This document shows, one piece after another, positions 20,586-55,476 of a DNA stretch of 64,000 bases. The stretch lies in NCBI GenBank assembly GCA_963921795.1, contig OY997651.1, positions 42,078,856 through 42,142,855 on the forward strand. Direction: 5' to 3'. The DNA comes from Nannobrachium achirus. Taxonomy: Eukaryota > Chordata > Actinopteri > Myctophiformes > Myctophidae. The notes beneath the pieces are model-generated. The model made no database searches and was not told the DNA's origin. It was given only the letters and a program-made list of their open reading frames with translations. The position numbers and the translations under genes are program-made. The first letter of the stretch is position 1. Every line of letters starts with the position of its first letter.

Positions 20586-20885
20586 ACGTTAGCAACCACC
20601 TTAGCAACCATGGTTTTACCCTAGCAACCAACTGTTTACCCTAGCAACCAACTGTTTACCATAGCAACCATGTTTTTTACCCTAGCAACCAACTGTTTAC
20701 CATAGCAACCATTTTTTTACCCTAGCAACCAACTGTTTACCATAGCAACCATGTTTTTTTTTACCTTAGCAACCAACTGTTTACCATAGCAACCATGTTT
20801 TTTACCCTAGCAACCAACTGTTTACCCTAGCAACCAGCTGTTTACCATAGCAACCATGTTTTTTACCCTAGCAACCAACTGTTTA
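20586..20885. repeat. TAGCAACC minisatellite
   Basis: About fifteen copies of a roughly 20-base unit, TAGCAACCAACTGTTTACCC, alternating with TAGCAACCATGTTTTTTACCC. Unit length varies slightly through T-run slippage. Confidence 0.95.
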
Positions 20886-21005
20886 ACATATGGAGTTATA
20901 TGTTGTTCGTGTCCAAATATGGGGCTTGTGAGGTCAGACAATGCCGGTCTTATATAAAGGTCATTTGTGTACGGTGTGATGTCATACTGATGTCAGCAGT
21001 GTGTG

Positions 21006-21034
21006 GAGATAAGCGACCAATGGTCGCTTATCTC
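21006..21034. repeat. Perfect 14-bp palindrome
   Basis: GAGATAAGCGACCA, one base, then exact reverse complement. Confidence 0.95.
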
Positions 21035-21169
21035 CCGATTAGGGAGTCTTACTGGTTCTTTGGATACTGACCCCACCACTGGAACAAACTCAAGAACGAC
21101 CCCCATACACGAAGTCACGATCCCATTGCCCCATATTATGTTGATGAAACCCACCTCTTCACCCTACAC

Positions 21170-21560
21170 AGCACAGCACGAGGGGGAGGGGCGTCCACTC
21201 CACACACACTCAGCACGAACGAGTCGAGATGGAAATGACGATTGCGCACCGTCTGTCTACGTAGTAGTCGCTATAAGCTCGCTGAGTCAAATACAGTAAA
21301 CTGGAGCCATTTGTGTGTCCTCCCCGCGCGACGCGTTCCCGCCACGTGGTCGTGGATGCGAGGAAACCAAGAGAGGAGCGATCAATCGCGGTTACATTTT
21401 AGGTTTATTATCATCGTTTCATTAATGAAAACATCGGCTGCTGCCGTGTCTTCCACTGAAGGAGGACAGATCCGTGTTGTTTCCCCGGCCCGCAGGCAGG
21501 CTGCAACATGAGAACACGCCAGTGACACCACGCACCACCAGGGCATCGTTTCAAGGTAGG
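21170..21560 (+). promoter_or_regulatory. CpG-rich block, possible slc29a2 promoter and 5' UTR exon
   Basis: Locally CpG-dense (GCGCGACGCGTTCCCGCC, CCACGTGGTCGTGG), unlike the surrounding DNA, and followed by a plausible donor CAAG|GTAGGC at about 21555. The first coding exon of slc29a2 at 29097 begins with an acceptor, so an upstream noncoding exon must exist; this block is the best candidate. A second candidate is the GC-richer stretch 28850-29000. Confidence 0.4.
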
Positions 21561-22390
21561 CTAAAACATGCATAATAACGTTAACTGGGCGTCATATAAT
21601 GTAATATAGCCAACCGATCGCTGGTATGAATTCATTTGACTGACTCCTTTGTACGACGCCGTTAATGTGGACACAGTGGAGAGACAGCGGCTCCCTTCAT
21701 TGCGTGTGCGTGGGTGAATGAATGATCATGGATTGACAACAATGCCGCTCTTGTCCCCTGCGTGCTCTCTATCTGACTGACTGTCAATTACGTTAGCGTT
21801 TTCAAAGGCTAAAATAATATCAGTGTTTTTCTGAATTTAGCCCGTTTGTTTACCGTTAATTTAACGTCTGAAAACGGTGATGTTTAGGCCCTCTGTGGCT
21901 GTGTCTGTGTGATTTGATTCGTGCATCACTCTCCTGGATGATGGTCCAAATTTCACTCACTATAGTGTCTGAAATTACATATTGTTTGGCTTTTTTTATA
22001 CTTACCGTTATGTTTTGTTTATTATATAAGCCATCCACCATTATCATACCGCTGTAGTGATGCTGGAACATTGGCCAAATGTGCTGTTGCTATCCAATTA
22101 CTTTATTTCCTTGAATAGAGTAAAGTGCGGGCAATTTAAGGCGCGTTGGTCATCCTGACCTGCAACATGGCACCTGCCATCTGTGCCATATGCCATCTGG
22201 CGAGCACATGTTTCGGTCAGACTGACTCATCTTGGAATTACCAGTCCTGGTTATAATCCTTTCAGGAGGTGACTCACATACAGGTTATCCTCATAATCAC
22301 CAGTCAGTCACCACAAAAGACTGTCAGTTGACAGTTGTAGCAAAGTCTGCCTTGAGCAAGCAAGCTATAGCGTTGGGAGCCTGTTGTCAT
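21561..22390. other. Intergenic or first-intron sequence, nothing recognised
   Basis: No open frame with coding character and no known repeat. If the CpG block is the first exon, this and the sequence up to 29096 are the first intron of slc29a2. Confidence 0.5.
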
Positions 22391-22729
22391 AGCCTGCACC
22401 AGGGGTAGGCAACCTTAAGGCGGCACGGGTGCCAATTGGCACAGGGGAGGGTGATCACTGGCACACTGGCATAAGTGAGAGAGGGAGAGTTTTTTATAGG
22501 CCTATTTAGTTAAGTTAAATTAAGTCTAGCATACAATTCTACATCCATTAATTCTGGGAGAGTTAGCATTTTATCAGTTTAATTATCATTACATCCTGAT
22601 GTGAAATAATGTTTCACATTAGACTTTTTCTCAACCAAAAATAAAGGTTATGTGTATTAGCCTAAATCAAAATCATTTTAATTTTTACTTAATGTTGATA
22701 TGGCACACTGACTATCAAGTAAGCAATTT

Positions 22730-22860
22730 ACCCCGAGTGAGAGGACATTATGCTCTGATAATGTCCTGTGTGAGGGGGTGATCGGACGAGGCGAAGCCGA
22801 GTCCGATAACACCCTCACACAGGACATTATCAGAGCATAATGTCCGACCCCGAGTGGTAA
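22730..22860. repeat. Long palindrome, about 50-bp arms
   Basis: Left arm carries GGACATTATGCTCTGATAAT and GTCCTGTGTGAGGG; right arm is the reverse complement with two or three changes; the middle contains CGAGGCGAAGCCGAG. A decayed relative with GCACGAGGCGAAGCAACC is at 62868-62960. Confidence 0.85.
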
Positions 22861-22867
22861 ATAGCTT

Positions 22868-23395
22868 TTCTACCACTTTTTTCCGTATACATGAAAGAAA
22901 ACACATAGTTGTAACTTGCAAGGATATTAAGTTACAATCATTATTGCCTATAAAACTTCCGCGACGACAGCAAATAGTTCCACAAACAACATCTTCTACT
23001 CACCACCAGATGACGCCAACTCCATGCAGAGAAAGATGTCTAGCATACAGCTAAGCTAACGTCAGTTAGAAGGACCGTTCCGGCCGTAAATAGAGGCTGT
23101 TCGCTTCCAGAAAGGCATAGGTTCAGAGAAAAGGGGCTTTAAAGTTGGCGGATTGCATTGGATCCAAATAAATCGGCGACGTCGTACGCACGTTAGTAAA
23201 CATAGGACCGCTACGACCGTCATATGTTGGTTGGGGGAAAGGTGTTCCGACTACCTCCTGAAGTCCCCGGATGTACACTGAGGCGCATTGATCTCGTCCT
23301 CACACAACTGCGGCGGTTGTTCTGCCATAACCTCCGGAATTTAGCCAATCAGAATCCAGTATTTGAACATGTGACTAGAAAAAGTGGTAGAAGAC
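22868..23395. mobile_element. CTACCACTTTTT-ended repeat module
   Basis: Begins TTTTCTACCACTTTTT and ends AAAAAGTGGTAGAA, with CCAATCAGAATCCAGTAT near the right end. The same module is present at 62940-63150. Short inverted termini suggest a MITE that has come to sit inside, or travels with, the surrounding hAT-like element. Confidence 0.65.
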
Positions 23396-23809
23396 ATTTT
23401 AAACATGGCACTTTATGTCAAAAAGGTTGCTGACCCCTGGCCTATACTATATGAGGGTATTACAGAAGGTCACTCACAGCCAACACTCAATGTAGGCTAT
23501 AAATGAAGTGATTTGACCTACTTTTTATAACGGAGCAGGCCAACCAAATGACATTTCTTGTTTCCTGAAACTGCAGGGGGTGGCTTGGATAACAAAGATA
23601 AGCATGGTTGTTTTGTTCAGTTTTGCAGTGGCACTTCATGGGAGGCATGTGTGGTGGTGAAGTAGGCATGCAAGGCATGTGTGTGTGGTGACGGTGAGCG
23701 AGGTAAGCATGCAAAGCTGTGTGACCACTCCATGTAGCTCTGGGACTCTGTCACATGGCATTGCCACCCAGAATTGGGTTGTGCTGGGCAAAACAACAGT
23801 GAAGGCCAG

Positions 23810-23925
23810 GGGTCTTCAACGTTTTCTGGCCAAGGACCCCTTAGTCAAGAGAGAGATGAAGCAGGAACCCCCACAACAGATTTTTGTTTGACAGCACAAT
23901 CATCAGCGTATTTTGGATTCATGTC
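23810..23925. mobile_element. hAT-like terminal fragment
   Basis: CCAGGGGTCTTCAACGTTTT and GCCAAGGACCCCTTAG are typical of one end of fish hAT MITEs. A similar piece (TCTTCGATGTTTCCCAGG, AGAGAGATGAAGCA) lies at 55257-55350. Confidence 0.55.
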
Positions 23926-23972
23926 AATTTGTGTTTTCAGATACTTAACCACCTGAAACGTAAATACTTAAT

Positions 23973-24101
<129 letters not shown>

Positions 24102-25274
24102 TGAAGGAGGTATGCCATGGGGCGTTATCTATTATTGTGTGCACTCACTGTGCATATCTGTTCTGTGTTATCTGATCTCAGAAGAATGATATGGGCTACA
24201 CCTTCCCAAGTTGCCTCATCTGTTCTATTTGGGGGAAAAAAATAATCTTCTCTTATTTCATGTAACGAACACGAGCCACAACAATATTTTATTGTTTGTC
24301 AGAGGATAGGTGCTCCAAAATTATCTCTTATTGATCCAACATTTTTGGAAGTACAGTTTATTGGCCGTATATACTCAAGTATTATAGGCCGGCCTAAATA
24401 TTTTGGATATTTGCCCATTAAGGCACCTTTAACCAACCGGCGATTAGCATCTAATCAAAATGATAGCATTATACAGAACCCTGCCTAATAGGCGAGAGTG
24501 CAGGGTGGTTTCGATCGAATCTGGGATCCATGTGAACATGCTGTACAGTAGTTTCTTAATAAACAGATTCTGATATTTGATAGATAGAAAGCTGCACTTC
24601 CACAGTAGCCTATAAAACAATGAATGTAAAGACAAAGATCAACATTCTTATATGTAAAAGGACTGAAATGTACACATGACCTGAATGCCGACTGAGCATT
24701 TAGCTTCTGCTGGGAATAGCTGACTGTCTAGACTCTCTTGAAGACCATCCAGTTTTCTTGTGCCTTTGGCAAAAGGACTGAGGCATTTCCATTGAGCACA
24801 TGCTGTCCAGCAGACCAGCTCACACACACAGAGAGGCACAGAGTTTTCCTCTGTCTAATAGAAGCTCTTGGCCCACAGAGCTGAGAGGCATACACTATTT
24901 GCCACTTGGCTTTTAAGGTCTTTACACCAGGGCCTTTTAGTCGTGTGATTAAGTCGGACGAAAATATATGTTTTTCGAACTGTTAGTTGTAATCATGATG
25001 ATTCATGAGTATACGTCCACACAGAACGCGAATATTATGAGGCGATAAAGCAATGCAATCTTTTATTTGGAAGTAGGTCGATGTTTCACCGGCACATTTT
25101 GGTATAATTTATTTTACTTGCCCCCCATGTGTAAAGGCCTTTAATCCCACTCCTCCACAGTCCACCTACATTCCTTCTCTGAATGACCTCCAGTAGGTCT
25201 GCAGCAGGCAGCTTTTGCAGAGGATGCGAGTAGAGCTTTTCATAACCGGAGAGCCACACAGTGCCTTGTGTTTG

Positions 25275-25400
25275 CACCACTCAATTCAATTCAATTCAAA
25301 GGGCTTTATTGCCATGAGAAAACATACGTGTATATTGCCAAAGCAGAAGTGTACACAGTACAATACAATCAATCAATATAATACAATCCAAATAAAATAT
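25275..25400. mobile_element. Probable 3' end of a LINE, minus orientation
   Basis: Tandem AATTC (CAATTCAATTCAATTCAAAG) followed by GGCTTTATTGCCATGA is the reverse complement of the AATAAAGCCTTTGAATTGAATTG-type 3' tail seen on fish LINEs. No coding part present. Confidence 0.45.
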
Positions 25401-25815
25401 GTACAGTTGAGACTCTCTTGTGAGTGAGTTGTTGGAGATCAGATCCAACAGCATCATCACACTAATCGGCATACACTAAGCTGTAAAATGGGTAGAAATT
25501 GGTGACCTGTTGAATGGAAATAATATATTTTTTAAGCGTTTGATTTGATTACCACTGTGTCAACAGCGGTGGACCCTTTTCCCGACCACAGCCAATGAGT
25601 CACAAGACATTTACGTGCAGATTGGTCTTTGCGACATCAGGGATATCATAAAGACCTAGAGGCTGTTAAGTTTGAATATGAACGAACAATGAAGCTATTC
25701 ATTCAGCAATGCCTGGCTATAGACTAAGAGCCCTATCTTGTGCGCCGCCTTAACCCTTATGCTTAAACCTTATTGCATTTCTTTTTTACTATTTTGAAAA
25801 ACATTTTAAAATGGT

Positions 25816-25872
25816 GAAAATAGCCGATCTACGTCAACCATGTTGTGAGCTTGTAGATTCAGATTGGCTATA
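25816..25872. repeat. Palindromic repeat, degenerate copy
   Basis: GAAAATAGCCGATCTACGTC at left; TGTGAGCTTGTAGATTCAGA at right. Left inner arm is damaged. Confidence 0.75.
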
Positions 25873-27019
25873 GTTGAACTGTGCAAGATAGGGCCCTAAA
25901 TTGGGAGTGCCTGGTGTTAGTTTGTGCATTGACCTCAAAACACCCTGTGGGCAGTGAAGGCGACCTCTTGTCTCGCACGTCTGTCCCCAGCTCTCATCTT
26001 TCTTGTTGTCCATTACTGTCCTGCCTGAACGAGCTGAAAATAAATGAAAGCATAAATAATTTAGCTAATTCTCATACGGTCAGGTTATTTGAAACACAAC
26101 ATGAACCTCTCTTCGTCTCGTCTCTTGTTATGTTGACTGGAAATAGATTTTCCCCTTTTGTTTTTTTGCCGTGTTCATTCACTTCGTTGTTAACCTTGCA
26201 ACCATATACTTGAGCAAGCATTTCTTTTGTTTCTTTGCCCAGAGTCCTCGCTTGGTTGTATTACCGGCCCTCTTGATAGTTAATTATTAGCTGTTTTTCA
26301 CTCATGATCATACATTGCAAGTACATAGCCTATATTGTAAGAAGATTAAGTGGCGCTATTAGCCTGAGATTATACAAACCAGCGTGCTTATTGACATAGT
26401 ACTTTTTCCGAGACCCTATGTGACTTGTTATTTTGAGCGCAGTTCTCATGTGGGCTCACCTTGAATGCCCCCTGAATGTTGTGGGCCTGTGGGCATACAC
26501 ACACTGCCGTCAGTCAGTTCACCAGTAGGAACTAGGAAGACACTCGTTTGCATGTTGAACGGCAGCATGGTCTCTGCTTGTCGAACTTGTTCTTTGGTTC
26601 ATCCATATCCTGTTAACCCTCAGATTCTAATCAGAGGAAGGACCCATTATCAACCATCAATGAGAAAATGGTGCTTTGAAGAAGCAGTCAATCGGTTGAA
26701 TTGGATTATTTTTGACAAAGTTAAAGTTTATGATGAATTCTAACGTTTTAGGCATCTGCAGCCCAACTTGCACGAAGTGGCTCCCACAGAAATTAGGGTT
26801 GGTTTACCAATACACCCAACATTAACATAACAAGCACAGATCCAAAGGTCATGGGAATATTCCATCATCCTGCAAGGTCACATAAGGGGAAAGCCAAATA
26901 AAGACGGGGACAGGAGCCAAGAGGAAGCCGGGTGGGAGTTTTCTTTTGTTGTCGTTTTAGTCTGACTGGTGTGCCTAAGGGTACTTTAAAGGGAGTTGAT
27001 GCGTGTCGTGTGTATAGGG

Positions 27020-27216
<197 letters not shown>

Positions 27217-29096
27217 GTAACCTCATGTTATCCTCGTCCATGATTTATTTACCCGCGCCTTGTTATCCGCTCTGCCAGGCTGCCTAAAACGTGCTGCTGC
27301 TTATTACTCGACCATTGATGAGTTCCGCTGTCCACATTTGCCTGACAGCGTGACTATAAAATACGCACCAATAACTTTCTCCTTGAGCATTATCAACGCA
27401 CTCTTCTCTGAAATGCATGTGCTTGGAGGGAAAGTAGGCACATAAATGAACCATCGAATCAACCTGAGAAAGTGAGAATGGAGCTCGTATCGTACACTCA
27501 TTATGTGTGATGATGATCATTGAAGTGCAGGTCGTTCTTGTTAGAGGTTCATTTCATTACCTGAAAACTCTGTGGTCCATGAAATTAAAAAGCTAGAACT
27601 AATATATAACCAATGGCTCGCTTTTATCTTGAATTAGTATTTAGTACGGAATACGATCGATCCACTCAGTTCTGTTTATCATGGCTTTATTGTGAGAATG
27701 CCTGCAGCTGTATTTGTGCTGGGGATTGTGTGTGAGTGAGAGTGACTGAGTACATGCGTGTGACCGTGTGTGTGTGTTTATGTGTGAGGTCACGCCTGCC
27801 TTTGTTTGAGGACACGTTGTTGATGTAAGGTAACCACCAACAGTAACTGTATCCGGACCTGACACTCAAACCTGAGTCGTCCAGTCATACTAGGAAGTAC
27901 TGTGGATGGAAACGGGTCAGGCTTTCCCGTACTGACGTACCATGATGGCACCAGTAGACAAATTGTTGCACGTCATCATATGCATTACCACATTAGCCTA
28001 AGCCTAGTGCTGCTATATTTCTTGGCCTAGACACTGGCAGTAGGCATTGTTTTCGGGTAAAGCAAACAAGCTTTCAATAAGGCCCGGGAGTTGGCTTCAC
28101 CTGCAATGATAACACAGGGTCTGCAAGCACTGACAGGTAGGAGTGTAGGTAGGCCCCTCCCTCCCCTGTTGCCCCAGTCTACTCTGCTCTCTTTGTGAGT
28201 CAAAACAAAACAGTCGCCATATTTTGGTGGTTTGGTTTTGGACATGCTGGATGGTTTCACCCCCTCCTGCTGCCAGTAACTTGGTCTCAGGCACTATAGG
28301 AGCCTGTGTTGTTAAAGCAAAGCCATTTCGGGACTTGAATGGCAATCCCACCACACAGCTTTCTCGGCAAGGTCAATATCCTTAGGCTGTTGGGTGAGTT
28401 TGTACAGCTATGTTGTGTGTGTGTGTGTGTGTGTGTGGTTTGTTTTCTAGTTTGATTTGTACAGTGTACAGTATCCAGGGAGTGAATCTCAGATTCCTTC
28501 CTGCCTTAATCTACTCACAAAAGAGGGACAGAAGGTATTTGGAGCTGTTTGCCAAAAACCTAAATGGGAACTTGACTGTGAGTTTTAATTCAGGTCATGG
28601 GTTGTACAGAGAGAGAGAGAGAGGAGTTGGGAGAGTCTGTTAGCCTATACTCTCTCCGTGTCTCTCTCTCGCATTTTGAGTACACGGTTCACATGTATAC
28701 ACGATTCTATGCTACTACTTAGAACTCTATCCTAGAATTCTCAGCAGCGCTTTTTTCTCCTTGGGACGTGGGAACTAGGAAGCTACCTGGAAAGCAAAGT
28801 TTAGCCAGTGTCTTAACATCAAAGGCTCAGGAGGCAATTACGGTGATGGCAGTGGCATGCTCCGTCCGTGTTCCGTGACGTGCTGCTCGCTGGGAAGGCG
28901 CTGCGGAACGTACTTTGCAGCTTCGTGCCAGAATGCACAGGAATGGATTCCTGCACACGCGAGTAGGGCAGCGCCGACCGAGGAACGGTCTGCTCTGCCG
29001 GACAGCGAACTCTGAAAGCTCAGTAAAGGCTGCTGTACTTCACGGTGATAAGATGCTGACAACATTAACTTTCCCGTGTCTCTGTTGCCCTTGCAG

Positions 29097-50416
<21,320 letters not shown>

Positions 50417-50418
50417 CT

Positions 50419-50419
50419 A

Positions 50420-50466
<47 letters not shown>
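50419..50466. repeat. AC microsatellite in 3' UTR
   Basis: Starts two bases after the slc29a2 stop codon, so it should lie in the mature mRNA. Confidence 0.95.
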
Positions 50467-50469
<3 letters not shown>

Positions 50470-52096
50470 CATGTATATACAGTAGAAACAGTTACTGTAT
50501 ACAACACACACACAAATCCACTTTAAGAGGCAGTGTGATAAATGTTTTCTTGATCATAGCTTGCTGTCTCAAGGTGTTTCTCCACTTCCTTCGTTCATCT
50601 GTCAAGTACCGTTTCACGCCGTCACTCTTATGTGGCCCGACAATGTGTCGGGTCAAGGACCATGGCTTGAAAGAACAAGGAAGAAAAGAAAAAAAAGAAG
50701 TCTGTTTATAGGCTATATGGACAGCAGCCATTTTGGAGAGAAGTTGGGTCTCTTCTTTCTTCCTTCACAGGTGTTACCAATAATACTAATGAAGGCTCTG
50801 TTCCGTTTTGCGCGGTCATACATCTAGTGGTGTTGGGCTCTAGTATGTAATTCTGAGTGTACAAATGGAAATTATGGCGGTCCTTGAAATAAAAGGTTTG
50901 AGAACCACTGTGGTACATGAAATGGAACAGAGCCTTGATTAGTATCATTGGTAACACCTTTGAAGGACGTGAGAAGAGACCCACTTCTCTCCAACATGGC
51001 TACTGTGCATAATATAGCCTGTTAAATACAGCGCCTGGGACCATAATGAGCGTTGGCCTGGATCACACCCTGTGAAGTATTGGAAAAAGGGAAAATATGT
51101 TGCATAAACGCTGAATGTTCCACGTAAACGTCAACGCCCGAGGAAACGAGTCGTTCACACAAGGTCATGGGCACGGCGCCAAGAAAAAAAGACTCAAAGC
51201 AATTTTTGTGTTCCGTTATTTATTTTTCGCTGGACCATTTTTGTGTCTAGCTACTTATTTTGTATTATTGTTTATGCTTTGTATAGGTTTGTAGGGAGTA
51301 CCTTTTTAGGGCATTGTTCTCAGTGAATCCTAGTATAAGGGAAAATTACCATTGATCTGTTTTTGCCTGATTTAAGTATAGATTTTGTAGATTTAAATTT
51401 GTTGCCCCGTTGACTTCGGGGATTATGGTTTCTGACAGGAAAAGCACTGGCCCTTATTTTCTTGGCCAAGCTTTGACTTCCATTTGAAATGAAATGGAAT
51501 TAATCTAGTCTCTTTTTAGTTTATTATTTGAAGCATCATGTAGAAACTACAATTGCAGACGAGTAAATCTAATTTGTTAGATTTTCTTTTTCCCCTTTGG
51601 TAGACCTTTGGACCTGTTTTTATACCTCTGTATTCTTTGATACTTTGCTAACGCAGCCAGAACAAACTGATCTATTTGTGTAAAGTTTATTTACCGAGGG
51701 AAGGGTTACCAAGAACTGGTCTTTCAGCCAACATGTAGGAGCTGCCCACTTCAACCACTGCCATGTGCTGTTGAGCAATGTCAGGAAAGCTCCACATTCC
51801 AAACTCCTTCCCTGCATTTATTTGCTCTAGTGCTGCCACCTGCTGACCAAAAGTATTCTGTTTATATTCAGTATTTAGTTTTGCAAATAATGTGAGAGAT
51901 TCACAACAATGAAGTAAAATGGACGAAACATTTTCGTTGACTACCACTGACAAATTAAATGAACTAAGCTATGATGACTTAAGACTAATTATTGGTCAAC
52001 AAATAAAAACTAGACTAAAATGTTAAGGAGGGACTTGGAGAAGACATCCAGTAGAACTAAGTAATTATGTTTGGTTGCGCTCAGGTGTTGTGCTCT

Positions 52097-52153
52097 GAAA
52101 ATAGCAGATCTACAAGCTCACGCTGTGACGCGTTGTGAGCTTATAGATTTTCA
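52097..52153. repeat. Palindromic repeat
   Basis: GAAAATAGCAGATCTACAAG, then CTCACGCTGTGACGCGTTGT, then GAGCTTATAGATTTTC. Right outer arm eroded. Confidence 0.85.
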
Positions 52154-54436
52154 GCATGCAACCAAGTGTAAAATCAGGCATTACGACTCTTATTTAGTCA
52201 AATAAAAAATTCAGACAGCTAAAATATGACTAAAGTTAAATCAAAATGTATTCAAAAGACTATGACTAAAACTCTCAAAATGAACACTGGTGCCATAACA
52301 TTGAAGTAAAATGTTACAGATTGGACTGAAGTTACTTAGGACAAACCATACTGAATTCTGTTGATTCCCTTCCCCTGTAGTGGGTTATTATGACCTCGCA
52401 GTAGCAGTTTTGGTCTTACGAACAGGAAGCCGGCTTTATAGGAGTGGTCAGATATACTTAATTATTGGCTCTCCTGTTTTGGCAGTGGCCAGGTGGCTGC
52501 TGGCTGGCTACATGTCAGGTTATATACTGCATAAGAGAGATATCCATTCATCTACTCCTAATTCATACTTCCTGCCTTCTGCTGATAAGAAACCCTGACC
52601 TCGGAGATATTTTTCCAAAACCTTAAAAAAGTTACATGAACTTAGTTTGTGTCGGGTTCCAATTCAGGCCTTTATTTACCCCTTTCTTTTTTTTGTCCTG
52701 CGTTTCATTCCGTTTCGTCAGGTATCTTTAGTGACATTTGGCTGTCTTGGCACTGAACAGTATTAACAGTACATGTTCACTTTTCAATTGAACAAGTTTT
52801 GTCTGATTTCAATTCAGACCTTTTTTTTTGGGGGGGGGGGGGGGGGGGGGTTCTATGTTACATTGTATCAGGTAGCATAGCGACTGTCTGCAACTGACGG
52901 GGGTCATCGCCATGTTGGCTCTTGGCACACATTTTTGTCAAAATTCCATTTTTGGCATAGACAGAATATCCCTGAATGACCTAAAATTTGCCACAGACGA
53001 GGCCAAGTCTTTACCATGGACACGTTTTGTCCGTGTACGGACGCATTGATGACCCCGGGGCACTGAAAATGATTACTTCTTGACTTTGCCATTGAACAAA
53101 GTGGGCAGCTGTTGATTCGTATACGTTTGTGCAATCCAGTTTCGTGACAGTGCGGTTGCCTGTTAGCCCTCCACAAATGCCCCATTGTTTCCTAGTAATG
53201 AAATGTGCAAGGTTTCATAACCGCTCTGCTTTGTGCCGCTTCACACACTAACAAAGAAGATGCTCCTGCCGTACACACTCATGTCTCGTAGAACTCAAGT
53301 AATTGTGCTCTAAAACTGAACTAACATAATAGCCAAATTGCTGTCATGGACAGATGATTCATGTCTTTGAAGCTGCCAGCTGTGTGTGCCAAGTAGTGAA
53401 CGGGTAAAGCACCTAAAATGTTAAATGTATGGTTATTTATAGCAAGAAATATTTTTTACATAATGGAATAACAGTATGAAGAAAATTAAAAACGACATCC
53501 ATTCAACTTAGTAACAACAATTGTACCCTATCCCTGACTTTTTTTTTTATTTAACTTTAATGAGTGACCTGACTTCTGGACCCCCCCCCCCCCCCCCCCC
53601 CCCTCTTATACAATTGATTTGAATGTTTTGTTTTTCCCTGAATGGAGTGTGTAAAAACAGTGTTACACATTATGAGCTATCTGTAAATAGAGAGAATGAA
53701 TGATGACAAGACTGTTGGAAACTATTTTCGGTCTGCGTTCGTGTGAGTGAGCAAATTTGGCCTAACTGGACCAAGGGCTGCGTTGGGCAAAGAATTGTTC
53801 GTTTGTGATGGAGCAATAAATGACGACATTACCCTGAGTTGATTTATGGCGGGAGTCACTGCAGCCCAGATCAGGGGAGAGGTTACAACAACTCAACCCC
53901 TTGTCAACGACACTGGCATCATCAGTCAATGATGACAGCTTGTTCTGTTGCATAACCTTTTATTTGTATTATTTTACCAAGCTATTATGTCAAGACAACA
54001 GCTTGAATCGTTTAGATGTACATAGTTTTTGGACCATTGTAGTTACTGCTATTTTAGATTGCCTTATGTGACCCTGTTGGGCTTAAATGCTTGTGATCCC
54101 GATCAGTCATTGATCCTGTGTCAAATAGAGCCCGACCTGATGCCCATCTCCACTTTGGATTCCTGTACCACCGATCACCCATGTTTTTTACCCATCGTGT
54201 CGGAAAGTGCAAAATGTTCAAACCATTTTGAACAATGTTGATTTGATTATAAAACCTTTTGATAAATAAGTATGAGTAAATATAAAATATACAAACTGAA
54301 CGCAACGCAACAAGCTGAGCCTGTAGATTTACTTTTGAAAACGTAAAGACATTATTTGCTTATATAATGACAGGCCGGCTGCATAATTGCTGATACCGTT
54401 GGCTAGTCATTGAACAGGAAGAGTGTAACTTGGTCT

Positions 54437-54788
54437 CCACCGGCGGCGGCTCCAGAGAATTGTGACTGGGGGGCTATGGGGGAGCTGGGGCTAATCAATC
54501 TAGTCAACAAACAATAATGAATAATACTAATTTACGACAAACGAGATTATCTCGCTTAGAGTACAGTATTGATAACTGAACAGACCAGATCATTGGCAGA
54601 TGCCAGGTCCAAATCTGTGGACTAGGTGTGCGTATAGGGTTTTTGTGAGATGCTTTCCATCATAAAAAGGTATGATTTAATTGTAGGTTTACATAGAAGT
54701 CAGTCAATTGTCTTTCACATATTCAAATATATTTGATGTATTTATTCCCCTTTAGCCCCCCTCCCCCCCTCCCCGGAGCCGCCACTGT
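54437..54788. mobile_element. Probable hAT-like MITE (CAGTGGCGGCTCC type)
   Basis: Left end near CACCGGCGGCGGCTCC, right end GGAGCCGCCACTG. Both ends are followed inward by GGGGGGCTA-like and GGGGCTAA phrases in inverted orientation. About 350 bp; no duplication confirmed. Confidence 0.6.
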
Positions 54789-55476
54789 TCTCCACAATCA
54801 CACAGGTCGGGCTCTAGAGTCAAAACTTTGTCTGAAAAGATAAAGATCACGGCTCCCTACAGGGAGCTCATCTGCAAGTGACCACAATTGTACAGCAGAA
54901 TCACCCATACATTAGACACAGTGAAGGGAAGATGCCTTTGCATGTACAGTACATGATGTATGTTTATAGTTTTTGATTGTGTCAATAAATGGGTTTTATA
55001 CACCGGTGGTTCCTTTTGTGGTGTTTTCGGCCATGCTTTTCGGAACGCTTCCTTTTCTAAATTCTGTCCCGGCGTTAATGACTTGGATTCCAAAAGGGTG
55101 TCCAGTTTCAGCACTAATGATTTGCCAAGTCAGGATTTGGGCCGTTTATTCTTTTGTATGCATCGCTGCATCGTATGTAAACCCAAGTGGTTCATGAATC
55201 AAGCAAGTTGTCTATACAGGCATGGAGAAGCGGACTGGTTGTATACAGTAAACCAGAGCTCTTCGATGTTTCCCAGGCCAGGAACCGCTTAGCTGAGAGA
55301 GATGAAGCAAGGATATATTTACAGTATATACTTGTTTGACACCATTGTCAGTGTTGTGTGAATTAACGTTTTTCATTTCATTATGTGGAATTCAAGTTGA
55401 TGTATATTTTCACTTTAACCCTCAACACTTTGTAAACTTGACTTGTGGCTCTTCGCCAGAAATGGACGATCTACAA

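Larger units (their letters stand above)
15481..21160. other. Intergenic region, repeats only
   Basis: No supported gene between the NLR 5' exon and the CpG-rich block near 21.2 kb. It holds CTTT and GT microsatellites, an inverted-repeat MITE, a LINE remnant, isolated hairpins and a TAGCAACC minisatellite, each listed separately. Stretches 17520-18300 and 18620-20300 show nothing I can name. Confidence 0.6.
22400..23439. mobile_element. hAT-like element with nested palindrome
   Basis: Left end CAGGGGTAGGCAACC, right end GGTTGCTGACCCCTG, flanked by GCCTGCAC and GCCTATAC (6 of 8 bases agree, a decayed target duplication). About 1.04 kb. Interior holds a long palindrome (22730-22860) and a second repeat module (22868-23395). 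No transposase. Confidence 0.8.

Noticed and set aside
20586..20885. Possible CRISPR-like array of regularly spaced TAGCAACC units
   Set aside because: Spacing is short, spacers are not unique, and the window is vertebrate DNA; a minisatellite explains it.
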